A DNA stretch of 64,000 nucleotides, taken from contig NZ_OMPE01000007.1 in assembly GCF_900312815.1 (NCBI RefSeq), positions 558,001 through 622,000 on the forward strand, in the 5' to 3' direction. Below are positions 1 to 8,632 of the stretch, piece after piece (position 1 is the stretch's first letter; each line of letters begins with the position of its first letter). The notes beneath the pieces were generated by a model. It did not search any database. It was not told the DNA's origin and was given only the letters and a program-made list of their open reading frames with translations. Source of the stretch: Aquimarina sp. AU474 (GTDB taxonomy: Bacteria > Bacteroidota > Bacteroidia > Flavobacteriales > Flavobacteriaceae). Made by a program: the position numbers and the translations under genes.

Positions 1-693
1 ACTGATATTGTTTTGTGCGGTGCTGATTATCATCATGGAGAATCATTATTAGATCGTAAATATCGCCAATACTCTGAAAAATATTGGGATCACAAAACAT
101 TTGCACCTTCATCTTTGTTGTTTTATGTAGGGTTTAATAAAAAACTGAAAAACATAGAACATCATAATTTATTTTTTGACACTGATTTTGATGCACATGC
201 AAAAGAAATTTATGACACCCCAACATGGCCTAAGGAACCTCTTTTTTACGCAAACTTTACCTCTTTAACAGATCCAGGTACGGCTCCTGAAGGAAATGAA
301 AATGGTTTTTTCTTAATTCCTTTAGCTCCAGGAATAGAAGATACAAACGAATTAAGGGAGCTTTATTTTGATAAAATCATAACTCGTTTCGAAACCGTTA
401 CCGGACAAAATGTTAAAAATAGTATTATATTTAAAGAGTCCTTTTGTGTAAATGATTTTATAAAAGAATACAATTCGTATAAAGGAAATGCATACGGAAT
501 GGCTAATACATTGCTACAAACTGCATTTCTAAGACCTAAATTAAAAAGTAAAAAAGTAAAGCATTTGTTTTTTACTGGACAGCTTACAGTACCGGGACCA
601 GGAGTTCCTCCTTCATTAATATCCGGAAAACTGGTAGCTGGATTAATTGAAGCTGAAAATAAACAAACCAAAGAATTGAACCCTATTATTTAA
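1..693 (+). CDS. crtI: phytoene desaturase, C-terminal part (5' end outside window)
   Basis: The reading frame is open from base 1 to a TAA at 691-693, giving the last 230 residues of a CrtI-type FAD-dependent phytoene desaturase, which introduces double bonds into phytoene to make lycopene. The C-terminal stretch FFTGQLTVPGPGVPPSLIS is the characteristic CrtI dinucleotide-binding tail, and a Cys-Gly-Ala-Asp-Tyr block lies near the visible start. The next gene is crtB, 33 bases downstream on the same strand, so the two are probably co-transcribed. The N-terminal Rossmann fold lies before the window, so the start cannot be set. The identity is very secure; the exact number of desaturation steps is not visible. 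Confidence 0.95.
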   Translation, partial: TDIVLCGADYHHGESLLDRKYRQYSEKYWDHKTFAPSSLLFYVGFNKKLKNIEHHNLFFDTDFDAHAKEIYDTPTWPKEPLFYANFTSLTDPGTAPEGNENGFFLIPLAPGIEDTNELRELYFDKIITRFETVTGQNVKNSIIFKESFCVNDFIKEYNSYKGNAYGMANTLLQTAFLRPKLKSKKVKHLFFTGQLTVPGPGVPPSLISGKLVAGLIEAENKQTKELNPII

Positions 694-726
694 AAAAAAG
701 CGCAATACACCTTAAATCCTATCCAA

Positions 727-1566
727 ATGAAGGCGATCTTTGATACAGTATCTTATAATTGTAGTAAAATTGTTACTAACTCTTACAGCACATCATTTTC
801 ACTAGCATCCAAAATGTTATCCGACCACATTAGACAAGACATTTATAATATTTATGGTTTTGTAAGGTTTGCCGATGAAATTGTTGACACTTTTCATGAT
901 TACAATAAGAAAGAATTATTTGACGATTTTGAAAAAGAAATGTACAAAGCTATTACAAACAAAATAAGCTTAAATCCTATTCTTAATGCTTTTCAAAAAA
1001 CCGTACATCAATACAACATACAGCCAGAATTGTATGAAGCATTTATGAAAAGTATGCGATTAGATTTACATAAAACCGACTATCTTACTGACCAAGAATA
1101 TAAAGAATATATTTATGGATCTGCCGATGTAGTAGGGTTAATGTGCCTAAAAGTATTTGTAAATGGAGATGAAGAAAGATATAATGATTTAAAAGAAAGT
1201 GCAATGCACTTGGGTTCCGCTTTTCAGAAAGTTAATTTTTTAAGAGATCTTAAAGCAGACTATGAGGAACTTAATAGAACTTATTTCCCCAATACCGACT
1301 TAAAACAATTAGATGAGGCCTCTAAGTTAAGAATCATTAAAGAAATAGAAGATGATTTCGACCAGGGACTAGCTGGTATTTTAAAATTACCCATTGAAGC
1401 TAAATTTGGTGTTTATACTGCATTCATATACTATAAAAAATTACTAAATAAACTTAAAAAAACACCTTCTTTAGAAATAAAAAATACACGTATACGCGTT
1501 CCGAATTATCAAAAATTTGGTTTATTAGCAAAATCATATTTAGACTACAGATTTAATTTAATTTAG
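727..1566 (+). CDS. crtB: phytoene synthase
   Basis: This 279-residue protein belongs to the squalene/phytoene synthase family, which condenses two geranylgeranyl diphosphates to phytoene, the first committed step of carotenoid synthesis. Both Asp-rich, Mg-diphosphate-binding regions are visible: DEIVD at residues 50-54 and NFLRDLKADYEE at about 170-181. Length fits bacterial CrtB. It sits between crtI and crtZ on the same strand with gaps of 33 and 26 bases, which supports a single operon. It is soluble or peripherally membrane bound; no signal peptide is present. The family also contains dehydrosqualene synthases, but the crt neighbours favour phytoene synthase. Confidence 0.96.
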   Translation: MKAIFDTVSYNCSKIVTNSYSTSFSLASKMLSDHIRQDIYNIYGFVRFADEIVDTFHDYNKKELFDDFEKEMYKAITNKISLNPILNAFQKTVHQYNIQPELYEAFMKSMRLDLHKTDYLTDQEYKEYIYGSADVVGLMCLKVFVNGDEERYNDLKESAMHLGSAFQKVNFLRDLKADYEELNRTYFPNTDLKQLDEASKLRIIKEIEDDFDQGLAGILKLPIEAKFGVYTAFIYYKKLLNKLKKTPSLEIKNTRIRVPNYQKFGLLAKSYLDYRFNLI

Positions 1567-1592
1567 TCATATTTTTGTATAAAATTTAGCAA

Positions 1593-2042
1593 GTGAAAAT
1601 TATAATTCAAATATTAGTATTCTTTTCTACATTTGCCATCATGGAGTTTATGGCATGGTTTACACATAAATATGTAATGCATGGTTTTTTATGGTCTTTA
1701 CATAAAGATCACCATCACAAAGATCATGGTAGTTGGTGGGAACGTAATGATTTATTTTTCGTGTTTTACGCAGTAGTTAGTATGTCTTGCATATTATTTC
1801 ATAACTCTGAGACTTTCTGGTTAGGCAGAGCAATCGGCTTAGGGATACTCGCCTATGGCATAGCTTATTTTATTGTCCACGACATATTTATCCACCAGCG
1901 CTTTAAACTACTTAGAAATGCTAATAATTGGTATGCGAAAGGTGTTAGACGAGCACATAAGATTCATCACAAAAATATAGGAAAACACAAGGGAGAATGC
2001 TTTGGTATGCTCGTAGTTCCGTTCAAATATTTTAGAAAATAG
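1593..2042 (+). CDS. crtZ: beta-carotene hydroxylase, CrtZ family
   Basis: A 149-residue membrane di-iron hydroxylase of the fatty-acid-hydroxylase superfamily, expected to hydroxylate the beta-ionone rings of beta-carotene to give zeaxanthin. The histidine clusters that bind iron are all seen: HKYVMH at 25-30, HKDHHH at 37-42, HDIFIH at 96-101 and HKIHH at 122-126. The start is GTG; the first in-frame ATG is residue 17 and would remove part of the first membrane segment. It is the last gene of the crtI-crtB-crtZ run. No lycopene cyclase gene is in view, so the end product is inferred to be zeaxanthin or a derivative. Confidence 0.94.
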   Translation: MKIIIQILVFFSTFAIMEFMAWFTHKYVMHGFLWSLHKDHHHKDHGSWWERNDLFFVFYAVVSMSCILFHNSETFWLGRAIGLGILAYGIAYFIVHDIFIHQRFKLLRNANNWYAKGVRRAHKIHHKNIGKHKGECFGMLVVPFKYFRK

Positions 2043-2053
2043 TTATTTGTACA

Positions 2054-2629
2054 TTATTTTTGTGTAGTAGCTACTAACTTATCAATAATCTCTTTTACAT
2101 TATTTGTATTCCAATCTGCGGCGCCCACTTTATGTATAACAATATTTCCTTCTTTGTCTAGCAAATAAGTAGCCGGAATAGTTTTGTGTTCTAATGGGCT
2201 TGGATCATGTCCAAGTGACCTATATACAGGATAATTATATTTTTTACCATTGATAAACTTATAAATATCCTCATCCACTTCATTAGTAATAAAAAGAAAA
2301 ACAACATCATCTTTATATTCGGTATATAAATCTTGTAATGATGGCATTTCTGCAATACAAGGCGGGCACCATGTTGCCCAATAATTAATTAACACTACTT
2401 TACCTTTGGTACTGTTGAAATTTATAGATTCTGTGTTAACTCCATGCAATTTCCAATCGTACGATGCTATTTTTGTTCTTTCATCTACATTGATCACACC
2501 AGGGCTAAAAGAAAAAATTCTTGTTAAAAAAATCTGCATCATCCCTCTAGTATTAGGAATAAAAAATAAAATCAAAAGAATAACAAAAATTAAGTTTGAT
2601 ATATTTTTTTTACTGAATTTCATTGGCAT
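2054..2629 (-). CDS. TlpA-like membrane-anchored thioredoxin
   Basis: A 191-residue protein with an uncleaved N-terminal membrane segment (about residues 11-26) and a periplasm-facing thioredoxin-like domain. The redox motif WCPPC gives Cys88 and Cys91, and the cis-proline region (TIPATYLL) is present. Such TlpA/ResA-like proteins reduce disulfides in exported proteins or in apocytochrome c, or carry reducing power to other envelope enzymes. It converges on crtZ with only 11 bases between the stops. A TAnnTTTG-like box (CAAATGTA on the plus strand, 2675-2682) lies upstream. Its partner is not shown by context; there are no cytochrome maturation genes beside it. Confidence 0.85.
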   Translation of the reverse strand: MPMKFSKKNISNLIFVILLILFFIPNTRGMMQIFLTRIFSFSPGVINVDERTKIASYDWKLHGVNTESINFNSTKGKVVLINYWATWCPPCIAEMPSLQDLYTEYKDDVVFLFITNEVDEDIYKFINGKKYNYPVYRSLGHDPSPLEHKTIPATYLLDKEGNIVIHKVGAADWNTNNVKEIIDKLVATTQK

Positions 2630-2738
2630 AAGATCTTTGTAGAATTATTTTGTCTTCAAAAATAATATTACTTACAAATGTAGATAAATAAACAGCATAG
2701 AAAATAGTATTATCTACTTAAATTATCCTTAAAAAAAT

Positions 2739-2763
2739 AAAGCGCAATCAATGATTGCGCTTT
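2739..2763 (-). terminator. rho-independent terminator after the repeat lipoprotein gene
   Basis: The arms AAAGCGCAATCA and TGATTGCGCTTT form a stem of about 9-12 pairs. Read on the minus strand it follows the stop at 2790 and is followed by a T-rich run. Confidence 0.85.
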
Positions 2764-2789
2764 AAAACTAACAAAAAAACAACGAACTA

Positions 2790-3689
2790 TTATCGTGACA
2801 CACTCCCTGAAGGGAAATTATCAGTCATTAGCTCAAAATCGTATGTTGCAGGTGCAGTATCCATACCAGCTGTTCCAACCAAAGGTTTAAGAACAAATGG
2901 AGCTGGCGAATCATCTGGATCTGGCTCTACAGAAATTACTACCATTCTACCTCTAATATCCAGAGGGAAAGTAAATCCATCGGGTGCATTTCTTAAGAAA
3001 TCTTCTCCTGGCAGTGGTGGACCTATAAATTCAGTTCCACTAAAACCGTTAGGATCTCCAGCATTATCGTCTGTCATATCAAATGAGGTAAATGTTCCTG
3101 TCGAAATTGGTCCATTATCTGAAACTACCCATCCTTCATATTTCCAACCTGTAAGTGTTGGAAGTGTTAGATTAGGTGATGGAGGCATTCCTGGCGTACC
3201 AAACCATACTCCATTTTCATCATTACCATTATTAGGACTTCCCATTGCTTCATCTGTTGGAGCTCTAAGGAAAAATGTCCCTGCTGCTGTGGTAAAATCT
3301 CCTACGGGACCTATACCTACAGTAGCTGTATCACCTGTACCAAATTCGGCTCTCAACAATTTTGTTGCCGCTGGCATTAATGCTGCATCACCAGTTTCTC
3401 CAGCAGGTTCTATAGAAAGAACAAATGCCGTAGCCGCTGCTAATTGCTCACGATTTACAGGGTATGTTTGCGGAAAATTGATGTTTGTAAACGTTCCCGT
3501 ACTTATTGGTAAAGTTTCTCCGGGTACAATTATCCAACCTTCATATACAAAATCACTTCCTAACTCTTCTAGTCCAGAAAGGTTGAGTATTAAATTGGAT
3601 TGATCATTATTAGGTGAATCGTCGTCGTCACTACAGGAGACTGCAATAAAACTTATTGCTAGTGCCCCTAAAATTAATTTTTTAAACAT
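2790..3689 (-). CDS. exported lipoprotein with two similar repeat units (possible RskA-C-like domain)
   Basis: The preferred start is the ATG at 3689, which puts a lipoprotein signal directly at the N-terminus with the lipidated Cys19 (IAVSC) followed by an acidic SDDDD tether. The mature part holds two related units: YEGWIIV...STGTFT...FVLSIEP at about residues 48-95 and YEGWVVS...ISTGTFTSF...VVISVEP at about 180-255. The pattern recalls the C-terminal domain of anti-sigma-K factors, but no zinc-binding or sigma-binding part is present, so this is only a resemblance. It is flanked by its own terminator. Function is unknown; the protein is probably anchored in the envelope. A further upstream ATG at 3716 would put nine extra residues ahead of the signal and is less likely. 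Confidence 0.8.
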   Translation of the reverse strand: MFKKLILGALAISFIAVSCSDDDDSPNNDQSNLILNLSGLEELGSDFVYEGWIIVPGETLPISTGTFTNINFPQTYPVNREQLAAATAFVLSIEPAGETGDAALMPAATKLLRAEFGTGDTATVGIGPVGDFTTAAGTFFLRAPTDEAMGSPNNGNDENGVWFGTPGMPPSPNLTLPTLTGWKYEGWVVSDNGPISTGTFTSFDMTDDNAGDPNGFSGTEFIGPPLPGEDFLRNAPDGFTFPLDIRGRMVVISVEPDPDDSPAPFVLKPLVGTAGMDTAPATYDFELMTDNFPSGSVSR

Positions 3690-3760
3690 TGCTTTTGTTT
3701 TTATGATTACAATCATAAAAATATAGACATCTATCTTCCTAAAGTGTTAGACATCTAACA

Positions 3761-4429
3761 TTAAGCCACATTTTTTAAACGAATTTCTTTTCTATTGAAG
3801 TCAATAATATTAGACTCTTTTAATTCATTAAGAATAATATTAAGAGTAGGTCTTGAAGTACCAATTAAATTAGCGATATCTTTTTGAGTATAAGGGTGTT
3901 CTATGACCGTATCACCCGTGTCAGGACAGCAATGACCATAATCCTCTTGTAACTCGTTTAAAAATTCGAGAAGTCTTGTTTTAGTATCTTTAAAAAGAAG
4001 TAATTGTAACCTTCTTTCGAGTCTTCTAAATCGTAGACCAATAAACTTATATATCCTAAGACTAAAAGATTGATTATCTCTCATTAATCCATGCATAGTA
4101 TCCACACCAATAGGACATATAGATGTAGTATTATCTATAGATTGAGCAAATTCGGTTCTTTTATTCACTCCAAGAATTGCTTTTTCTCCAAAAATTTCAC
4201 CTCTAGTAAGTATTGCTTTAACTACTTCATAGCCATCTTCGGCATAATACCCAATTTTTACTTTCCCCTTTTCAATTAAGTATACTTTATTAGCTGAGTC
4301 TTCTTCAAAATAGATGTAGTCATTTTTTTTGTAGGCGTCAAAATCGTGGTCTTTTTTATACTTCTTAAACTTATGAGGGCAGAGTACTTTAAAAAGATTA
4401 GCATCCTCAAAAAACCAGATTGCACTCAT
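3761..4429 (-). CDS. Crp/Fnr family transcriptional regulator
   Basis: A 222-residue regulator with an N-terminal cyclic-nucleotide-binding-like beta barrel (about residues 30-125, including the RGEIFGEKAIL turn) and a C-terminal winged helix-turn-helix (about 178-222, YTQKDIANLIGTSRPTL...). There is no cluster of cysteines typical of an Fnr iron-sulfur sensor, although single cysteines occur near residue 17 and at 'HCCPD' in the linker. It lies alone between the repeat lipoprotein and aconitase genes, all on the minus strand. Regulation of either neighbour cannot be shown. The family assignment is secure; the ligand is unknown. Confidence 0.92.
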   Translation of the reverse strand: MSAIWFFEDANLFKVLCPHKFKKYKKDHDFDAYKKNDYIYFEEDSANKVYLIEKGKVKIGYYAEDGYEVVKAILTRGEIFGEKAILGVNKRTEFAQSIDNTTSICPIGVDTMHGLMRDNQSFSLRIYKFIGLRFRRLERRLQLLLFKDTKTRLLEFLNELQEDYGHCCPDTGDTVIEHPYTQKDIANLIGTSRPTLNIILNELKESNIIDFNRKEIRLKNVA

Positions 4430-4506
4430 GACGATTGTGTTTAGATATTAGTTTACATTATTAGAACGAAAATCCTGTATAAAACTTACATTTTACTCAA
4501 AAAAAA

Positions 4507-4532
4507 ACTCTCGAAATTAAAATTTCGAGAGT
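4507..4532 (-). terminator. rho-independent terminator after aconitase
   Basis: The arms ACTCTCGAAATT and AATTTCGAGAGT are a perfect 12-base inverted repeat with a two-base centre. On the minus strand it follows the aconitase stop (4564) and precedes a run of eight T. Confidence 0.9.
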
Positions 4533-4563
4533 CATTTTACATATAAAACTTTATCTATCTGTT

Positions 4564-6834
4564 TTAAGAATTTTCCTTTTTAATCAAGTTCAATGCAGAA
4601 CCTTCTTTAAACCATTCGATTTGAGAATCATTATAAGTATGATTTAATTTAATCGAATCTGTAGAACCATCTGCATGAACAATTTCTAAAGTAAGTTGTT
4701 TATTAGGTGCAAATTCATTCAAATCCACGAAGTTAAACGTATCATCTTCTCGGATTAAATCATAATCACTTTCATTAGCAAAGGTTAAACCTAACATACC
4801 CTGTTTTTTCAGGTTGGTTTCATGTATACGAGCAAATGATTTTACAATTACGGCGCGTACACCAAGGTGACGTGGCTCCATAGCTGCATGTTCACGAGAA
4901 GAACCTTCTCCATAATTATGGTCTCCAACTACTATAGTAGGAACTCCTGCTGCTTTATACGCTCTTTGTACATTAGGAACTCCATCATAATCTCCATTTA
5001 ATTGGCTTTTTACAAAGTTTGTTTTCTTGTTATATGCATTTACGGCACCAATCAAACAGTTATTTGAAATATTATCCAAGTGACCTCTGTAACGTAACCA
5101 TGGTCCAGCCATAGAGATATGATCAGTAGTACATTTACCAAATGCTTTTATCAATAATTTAGCACCAGTAATGTTTTCTCCATTCCAAGGCTCGAAAGGC
5201 GTAAGCAATTCTAAACGTTCTGAATTAGCATCTACAACTATTTCTACTCCTGAACCATCTTCTTGTGGAGCTAAATATCCAGCATCTTCGACTTCAAAAC
5301 CTTTTGGTGGTAACTCCCATCCAGTAGGCTCATCAAACATTACTTCTTGCCCTTCTTCATTAATTAGCTTATCGGTTATTGGATTAAAATCTAAACGTCC
5401 CGCCACAGCGATTGCTGCTGTTAATTCTGGAGATGCAACAAAGGCATGCGTGTTAGGGTTACCATCTGCACGCTTAGCAAAGTTTCTATTAAAAGAATGA
5501 ACGATACTATTTTTAGGTGCATTTTTAGGGTCATTATATCTTGCCCATTGCCCAATACATGGGCCACAAGCATTTGTAAATATTTTTGCATCTAATTGCT
5601 CAAAAATATCCAATAACCCATCTCTTTCTGCTGTATATCGCACTTGCTCTGAACCAGGATTAATCCCTAGTTCTGATTTCATTTTTAAACCTTTATCAAT
5701 TGCCTGTTGCGCTATTGAAGAAGCTCTTGACAAATCCTCATAAGAAGAATTCGTACAAGATCCAATAAGACCCCATTCTACTTGTATTGGCCAATCATTG
5801 GTTTTTGCTTTTTCTGTCATAGCATTACCAACTTCAGTAGATAAATCTGGCGTAAAAGGTCCGTTCAATAATGGGCCAAGTTCAGATAAATTAATTTCTA
5901 TTACCTGGTCAAAATATTGTTCTGGATTTGCATATACCTCGGCATCACCTGTAAGATGCTCTTTTACCTCATTTGCAGCATCTGCAATATCAGCACGATC
6001 TGTAGCACGTAGATAACGTTCCATAGATTCGTCATAACCAAATGTAGAAGTGGTAGCTCCAATTTCGGCACCCATATTACAAATAGTACCTTTACCTGTA
6101 CAAGACATAGCCGTTGCTCCAGAGCCAAAATATTCTACAATAGCCCCTGTTCCTCCTTTTACAGTAAGAATTTCTGCTACTTTTAAAATTACATCTTTTG
6201 GTGCAGTCCAACCTGATAATTTACCTGTTAACTTCACACCGATAAGTTTTGGGAATTTAAGCTCCCAAGGCATTCCCGCCATCACATCAACCGCATCTGC
6301 TCCACCAACTCCGATAGCCACCATTCCTAATCCTCCAGCATTAACAGTATGAGAATCTGTACCAATCATCATACCTCCTGGAAATGCATAATTTTCTAAC
6401 ACTACTTGGTGAATAATTCCTGCGCCTGGTTTCCAGAATCCTATTCCGTATTTATCAGATACAGATTCTAAGAAATTGAACACTTCACTACTAGTATTTA
6501 AAGCAGATTGCAAATCTTTATTCGCACCCACTTTTGCTTGGATTAAGTGATCACAATGCACTGTTGTAGGTACAGCAACTTTATTTTTTCCAGCTTGCAT
6601 GAATTGCAATAATGCCATTTGGGCAGTAGCATCTTGACAAGCGATACGATCAGGTGCAAAGTCCACATAATCTTTTCCTCTTGTAAATGCTGTATTTGCT
6701 TTACCATCCCAAAGATGTGCGTATAAAATTTTCTCTGCTAGTGTTAAAGGCTTACCAGTAACTTCACGTGCCGCACTAACACGATCTGCTACTTGACTAT
6801 AGACCTTTTTTATCATATCGATATCGAATGCCAT
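4564..6834 (-). CDS. acn: aconitate hydratase
   Basis: A 756-residue aconitase that isomerises citrate to isocitrate in the TCA cycle, of the mitochondrial-like type common in Bacteroidota. The three [4Fe-4S] ligands are visible: Cys360 in GSCTNSS and Cys423/Cys426 in NACGPC. Further family blocks are TDSHT (about 159), [19 protein letters not shown] and the C-terminal swivel motif [18 protein letters not shown]. The ATG at 6834 is used; a TTG two codons earlier is possible but unneeded. The gene is monocistronic by appearance, with a strong terminator after it and about 300 bases of gene-free DNA upstream. Confidence 0.97.
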   Translation of the reverse strand: MAFDIDMIKKVYSQVADRVSAAREVTGKPLTLAEKILYAHLWDGKANTAFTRGKDYVDFAPDRIACQDATAQMALLQFMQAGKNKVAVPTTVHCDHLIQAKVGANKDLQSALNTSSEVFNFLESVSDKYGIGFWKPGAGIIHQVVLENYAFPGGMMIGTDSHTVNAGGLGMVAIGVGGADAVDVMAGMPWELKFPKLIGVKLTGKLSGWTAPKDVILKVAEILTVKGGTGAIVEYFGSGATAMSCTGKGTICNMGAEIGATTSTFGYDESMERYLRATDRADIADAANEVKEHLTGDAEVYANPEQYFDQVIEINLSELGPLLNGPFTPDLSTEVGNAMTEKAKTNDWPIQVEWGLIGSCTNSSYEDLSRASSIAQQAIDKGLKMKSELGINPGSEQVRYTAERDGLLDIFEQLDAKIFTNACGPCIGQWARYNDPKNAPKNSIVHSFNRNFAKRADGNPNTHAFVASPELTAAIAVAGRLDFNPITDKLINEEGQEVMFDEPTGWELPPKGFEVEDAGYLAPQEDGSGVEIVVDANSERLELLTPFEPWNGENITGAKLLIKAFGKCTTDHISMAGPWLRYRGHLDNISNNCLIGAVNAYNKKTNFVKSQLNGDYDGVPNVQRAYKAAGVPTIVVGDHNYGEGSSREHAAMEPRHLGVRAVIVKSFARIHETNLKKQGMLGLTFANESDYDLIREDDTFNFVDLNEFAPNKQLTLEIVHADGSTDSIKLNHTYNDSQIEWFKEGSALNLIKKENS

Positions 6835-7134
6835 ATACAATTGTTTTTTTAGTATTGAAAAGTCCAGCGAAAATACGAATTTTAAAGGATTTTATTAAAT
6901 GAATAGTCTTAATCCTATCTTTTTACATTTTTCAAAAAATAAGGGTGTCCATTTATCGAAATTCATAAATTCCATTTATCAATACTACAAAATTGCTAAA
7001 AAAACATATAAGAAAATGACAGCCAATAGTTTTCGCTTACGAAAACGTTGTAGTAACATCTCAAAAAAATCACGAAAAAAGGCAAATTTGGATCAAAAAA
7101 GTAAAGTGAAACTATTTGGTTTCACTTTACATTC
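6835..7134. other. gene-free intergenic region upstream of aconitase
   Basis: This stretch carries the aconitase upstream region and, at its distal end, the terminator of the next gene. A 79-codon plus-strand frame (6899-7138) runs through it but is Lys/Ser-rich, ends beyond the terminator hairpin and has no recognisable features, so it is not called. No clear TAnnTTTG box was identified for acn. Confidence 0.6.
7101..7130 (-). terminator. rho-independent terminator after the small helical protein
   Basis: The arms GTAAAGTGAAA and TTTCACTTTAC are perfectly complementary over 11 bases around an 8-base loop, five bases past the stop at 7135. A run of six T follows on the minus strand. Confidence 0.92.
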
Positions 7135-7569
7135 TTAATTTTTTCTTCTATCACCTTTATCTTTTCGTCCTCTCCTTTTTCTAAAGCTTTCATATTCCTG
7201 CAACTGTTCTGGAGAAAGTGTAGCCTTAAATTCTTCATTTTTTGCTTTCACTGCCTCCCTATGTTCTTTAACCATAGCTTTTTGCTCTTCGTTCATCGTA
7301 GAAGCTATCTCCTTTCTTCGTTCTTTTCTTGATAGGTTTTCATTATCTACAATTGCGAGTTGCTCCTGGGTAAATGTAGCTTCCATAGCAGATTTATGCC
7401 CCCTTAACATTTCTCTTTTAAGATCGAGTTGTGCTCTTTGATCTTCAGAAAGGTTTTGATAAAATTCTTTTTTAGGTTTCTTATTCTTTGTTAACTCAGC
7501 TTCCGATTGCGCTGATAAAGAAAAAACTGTAGTAAGTATTGCCACAGCAGTAATTAATATATTTCTCAT
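7135..7569 (-). CDS. secreted helical protein, Spy/CpxP-like (LTxxQ-type)
   Basis: A 144-residue protein with a signal peptide (cleavage probably after residue 20, SLSAQ) and a very charged, all-helical mature part rich in Lys, Glu and Gln. Three related segments, FYQNLSEDQRAQLDLKRE, TFTQEQLAIVDN and TLSPEQLQEYESFRKRRG, resemble the LTxxQ helices of Spy/CpxP periplasmic chaperone-like proteins. In that family such helices cradle unfolded proteins or sense envelope stress. The tail is strongly basic (RKRRGRKDKGDRRKN). It stands alone between terminators. The assignment is by motif resemblance only, not by full-length similarity. Confidence 0.7.
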   Translation of the reverse strand: MRNILITAVAILTTVFSLSAQSEAELTKNKKPKKEFYQNLSEDQRAQLDLKREMLRGHKSAMEATFTQEQLAIVDNENLSRKERRKEIASTMNEEQKAMVKEHREAVKAKNEEFKATLSPEQLQEYESFRKRRGRKDKGDRRKN

Positions 7570-7674
7570 CTTATTTATACTATTAATATTAGTTTATACT
7601 AAGACTTCGAAACAAACAAAAGGTTTAATTCTCCTCATGTTCTATAAATTCGTAAAAAAAATTAATTTAAATAT

Positions 7675-8631
7675 TTAAAACAAACTGCTGATAACATCTT
7701 CAACGCTCACACCCTCGGCTTCTGCCTTGTAATTCTTGATGATACGATGACGTAAAATACCCATAGCAACGGCCTGAACATCTTCAATGTCCGGAGAGAA
7801 TTTACCTTTAATTGCGGCATTAGCCTTTGCCGCTAGAATTAAATTTTGCGAAGCTCTTGGACCTGCCCCCCAATCAATATAATTCTTAACTAGCTCTGTT
7901 GCTGTATCTCCATTTGGTCTTGTTTTACCAACCATACCCACAGCATATTCAATAACATTATCCGCAACGGGAATACGTCTAATCAAATGTTGAAAATCAA
8001 TAATTTCTTGAGCCGTGAATAATGGATTAACTGTTTTGGTATTATCACCTGTAGTACTTTTAACCACTTCAACCTCTTCTTGAAAGCTTGGATATTTAAG
8101 TTCAATCGCAAACATAAATCTATCCAATTGAGCTTCCGGTAATGGGTAAGTACCTTCTTGTTCTATTGGGTTTTGAGTAGCAAGAACAAAGTAAGGCAAG
8201 TCTAATTTATAGTGATGACCTGCAACAGTTACAGCCCTCTCCTGCATAGCTTCCAATAAAGCTGCTTGCGTTTTGGGCGGAGTACGATTAATCTCATCCG
8301 CTAGAATGATATTAGAAAATATTGGACCTTTGATAAATTTAAAATGACGTGTTTCGTCTAGTATTTCACTTCCTAATATATCGCTTGGCATAAGATCTGG
8401 TGTGAACTGAATTCTTTTAAAATCCAATCCTAAGGCTTTAGAAATTGTATTAACCATTAACGTTTTGGCTAATCCCGGAACACCTATCAATAATGCATGA
8501 CCTCCAGAAAAAACAGAAATAAGTATCTGATCGATTACTTTTTCTTGTCCAATAATAATTTTGGAAATTTCTTTTTTGAGCTCGGAATGTTTTTTTACTA
8601 GTTTTTCAATAGCCGCTACGTCGTCTGACAT
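7675..8631 (-). CDS. MoxR-family AAA+ ATPase
   Basis: A 318-residue MoxR ATPase, a chaperone-like AAA+ protein that usually matures envelope or metal-dependent complexes. Walker A is GVPGLAKT at residues 50-57, Walker B IILADE at about 108-113, sensor 1 ATQNP at 151-155, and the conserved LPEAQLDRF follows at about 164-172. It lies one base downstream of the SurA-like gene and is the last gene of the operon starting at 12887. In Bacteroidota MoxR is often followed by DUF58 and von Willebrand A genes, but here the next genes are unrelated, so its substrate is not evident. Confidence 0.95.
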   Translation of the reverse strand: MSDDVAAIEKLVKKHSELKKEISKIIIGQEKVIDQILISVFSGGHALLIGVPGLAKTLMVNTISKALGLDFKRIQFTPDLMPSDILGSEILDETRHFKFIKGPIFSNIILADEINRTPPKTQAALLEAMQERAVTVAGHHYKLDLPYFVLATQNPIEQEGTYPLPEAQLDRFMFAIELKYPSFQEEVEVVKSTTGDNTKTVNPLFTAQEIIDFQHLIRRIPVADNVIEYAVGMVGKTRPNGDTATELVKNYIDWGAGPRASQNLILAAKANAAIKGKFSPDIEDVQAVAMGILRHRIIKNYKAEAEGVSVEDVISSLF

Positions 8632-8632
8632 A

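Noticed and set aside
2755..3603. A 282-codon plus-strand frame across the repeat lipoprotein gene
   Set aside because: It lies antisense to a gene with a clear lipoprotein signal and terminator, has Pro/Ser/Gly-rich low-complexity content, and starts inside the terminator hairpin.
6899..7138. A 79-codon plus-strand frame between aconitase and the helical protein gene
   Set aside because: No recognisable features. It runs through a terminator hairpin, and the region is intergenic for two minus-strand genes.
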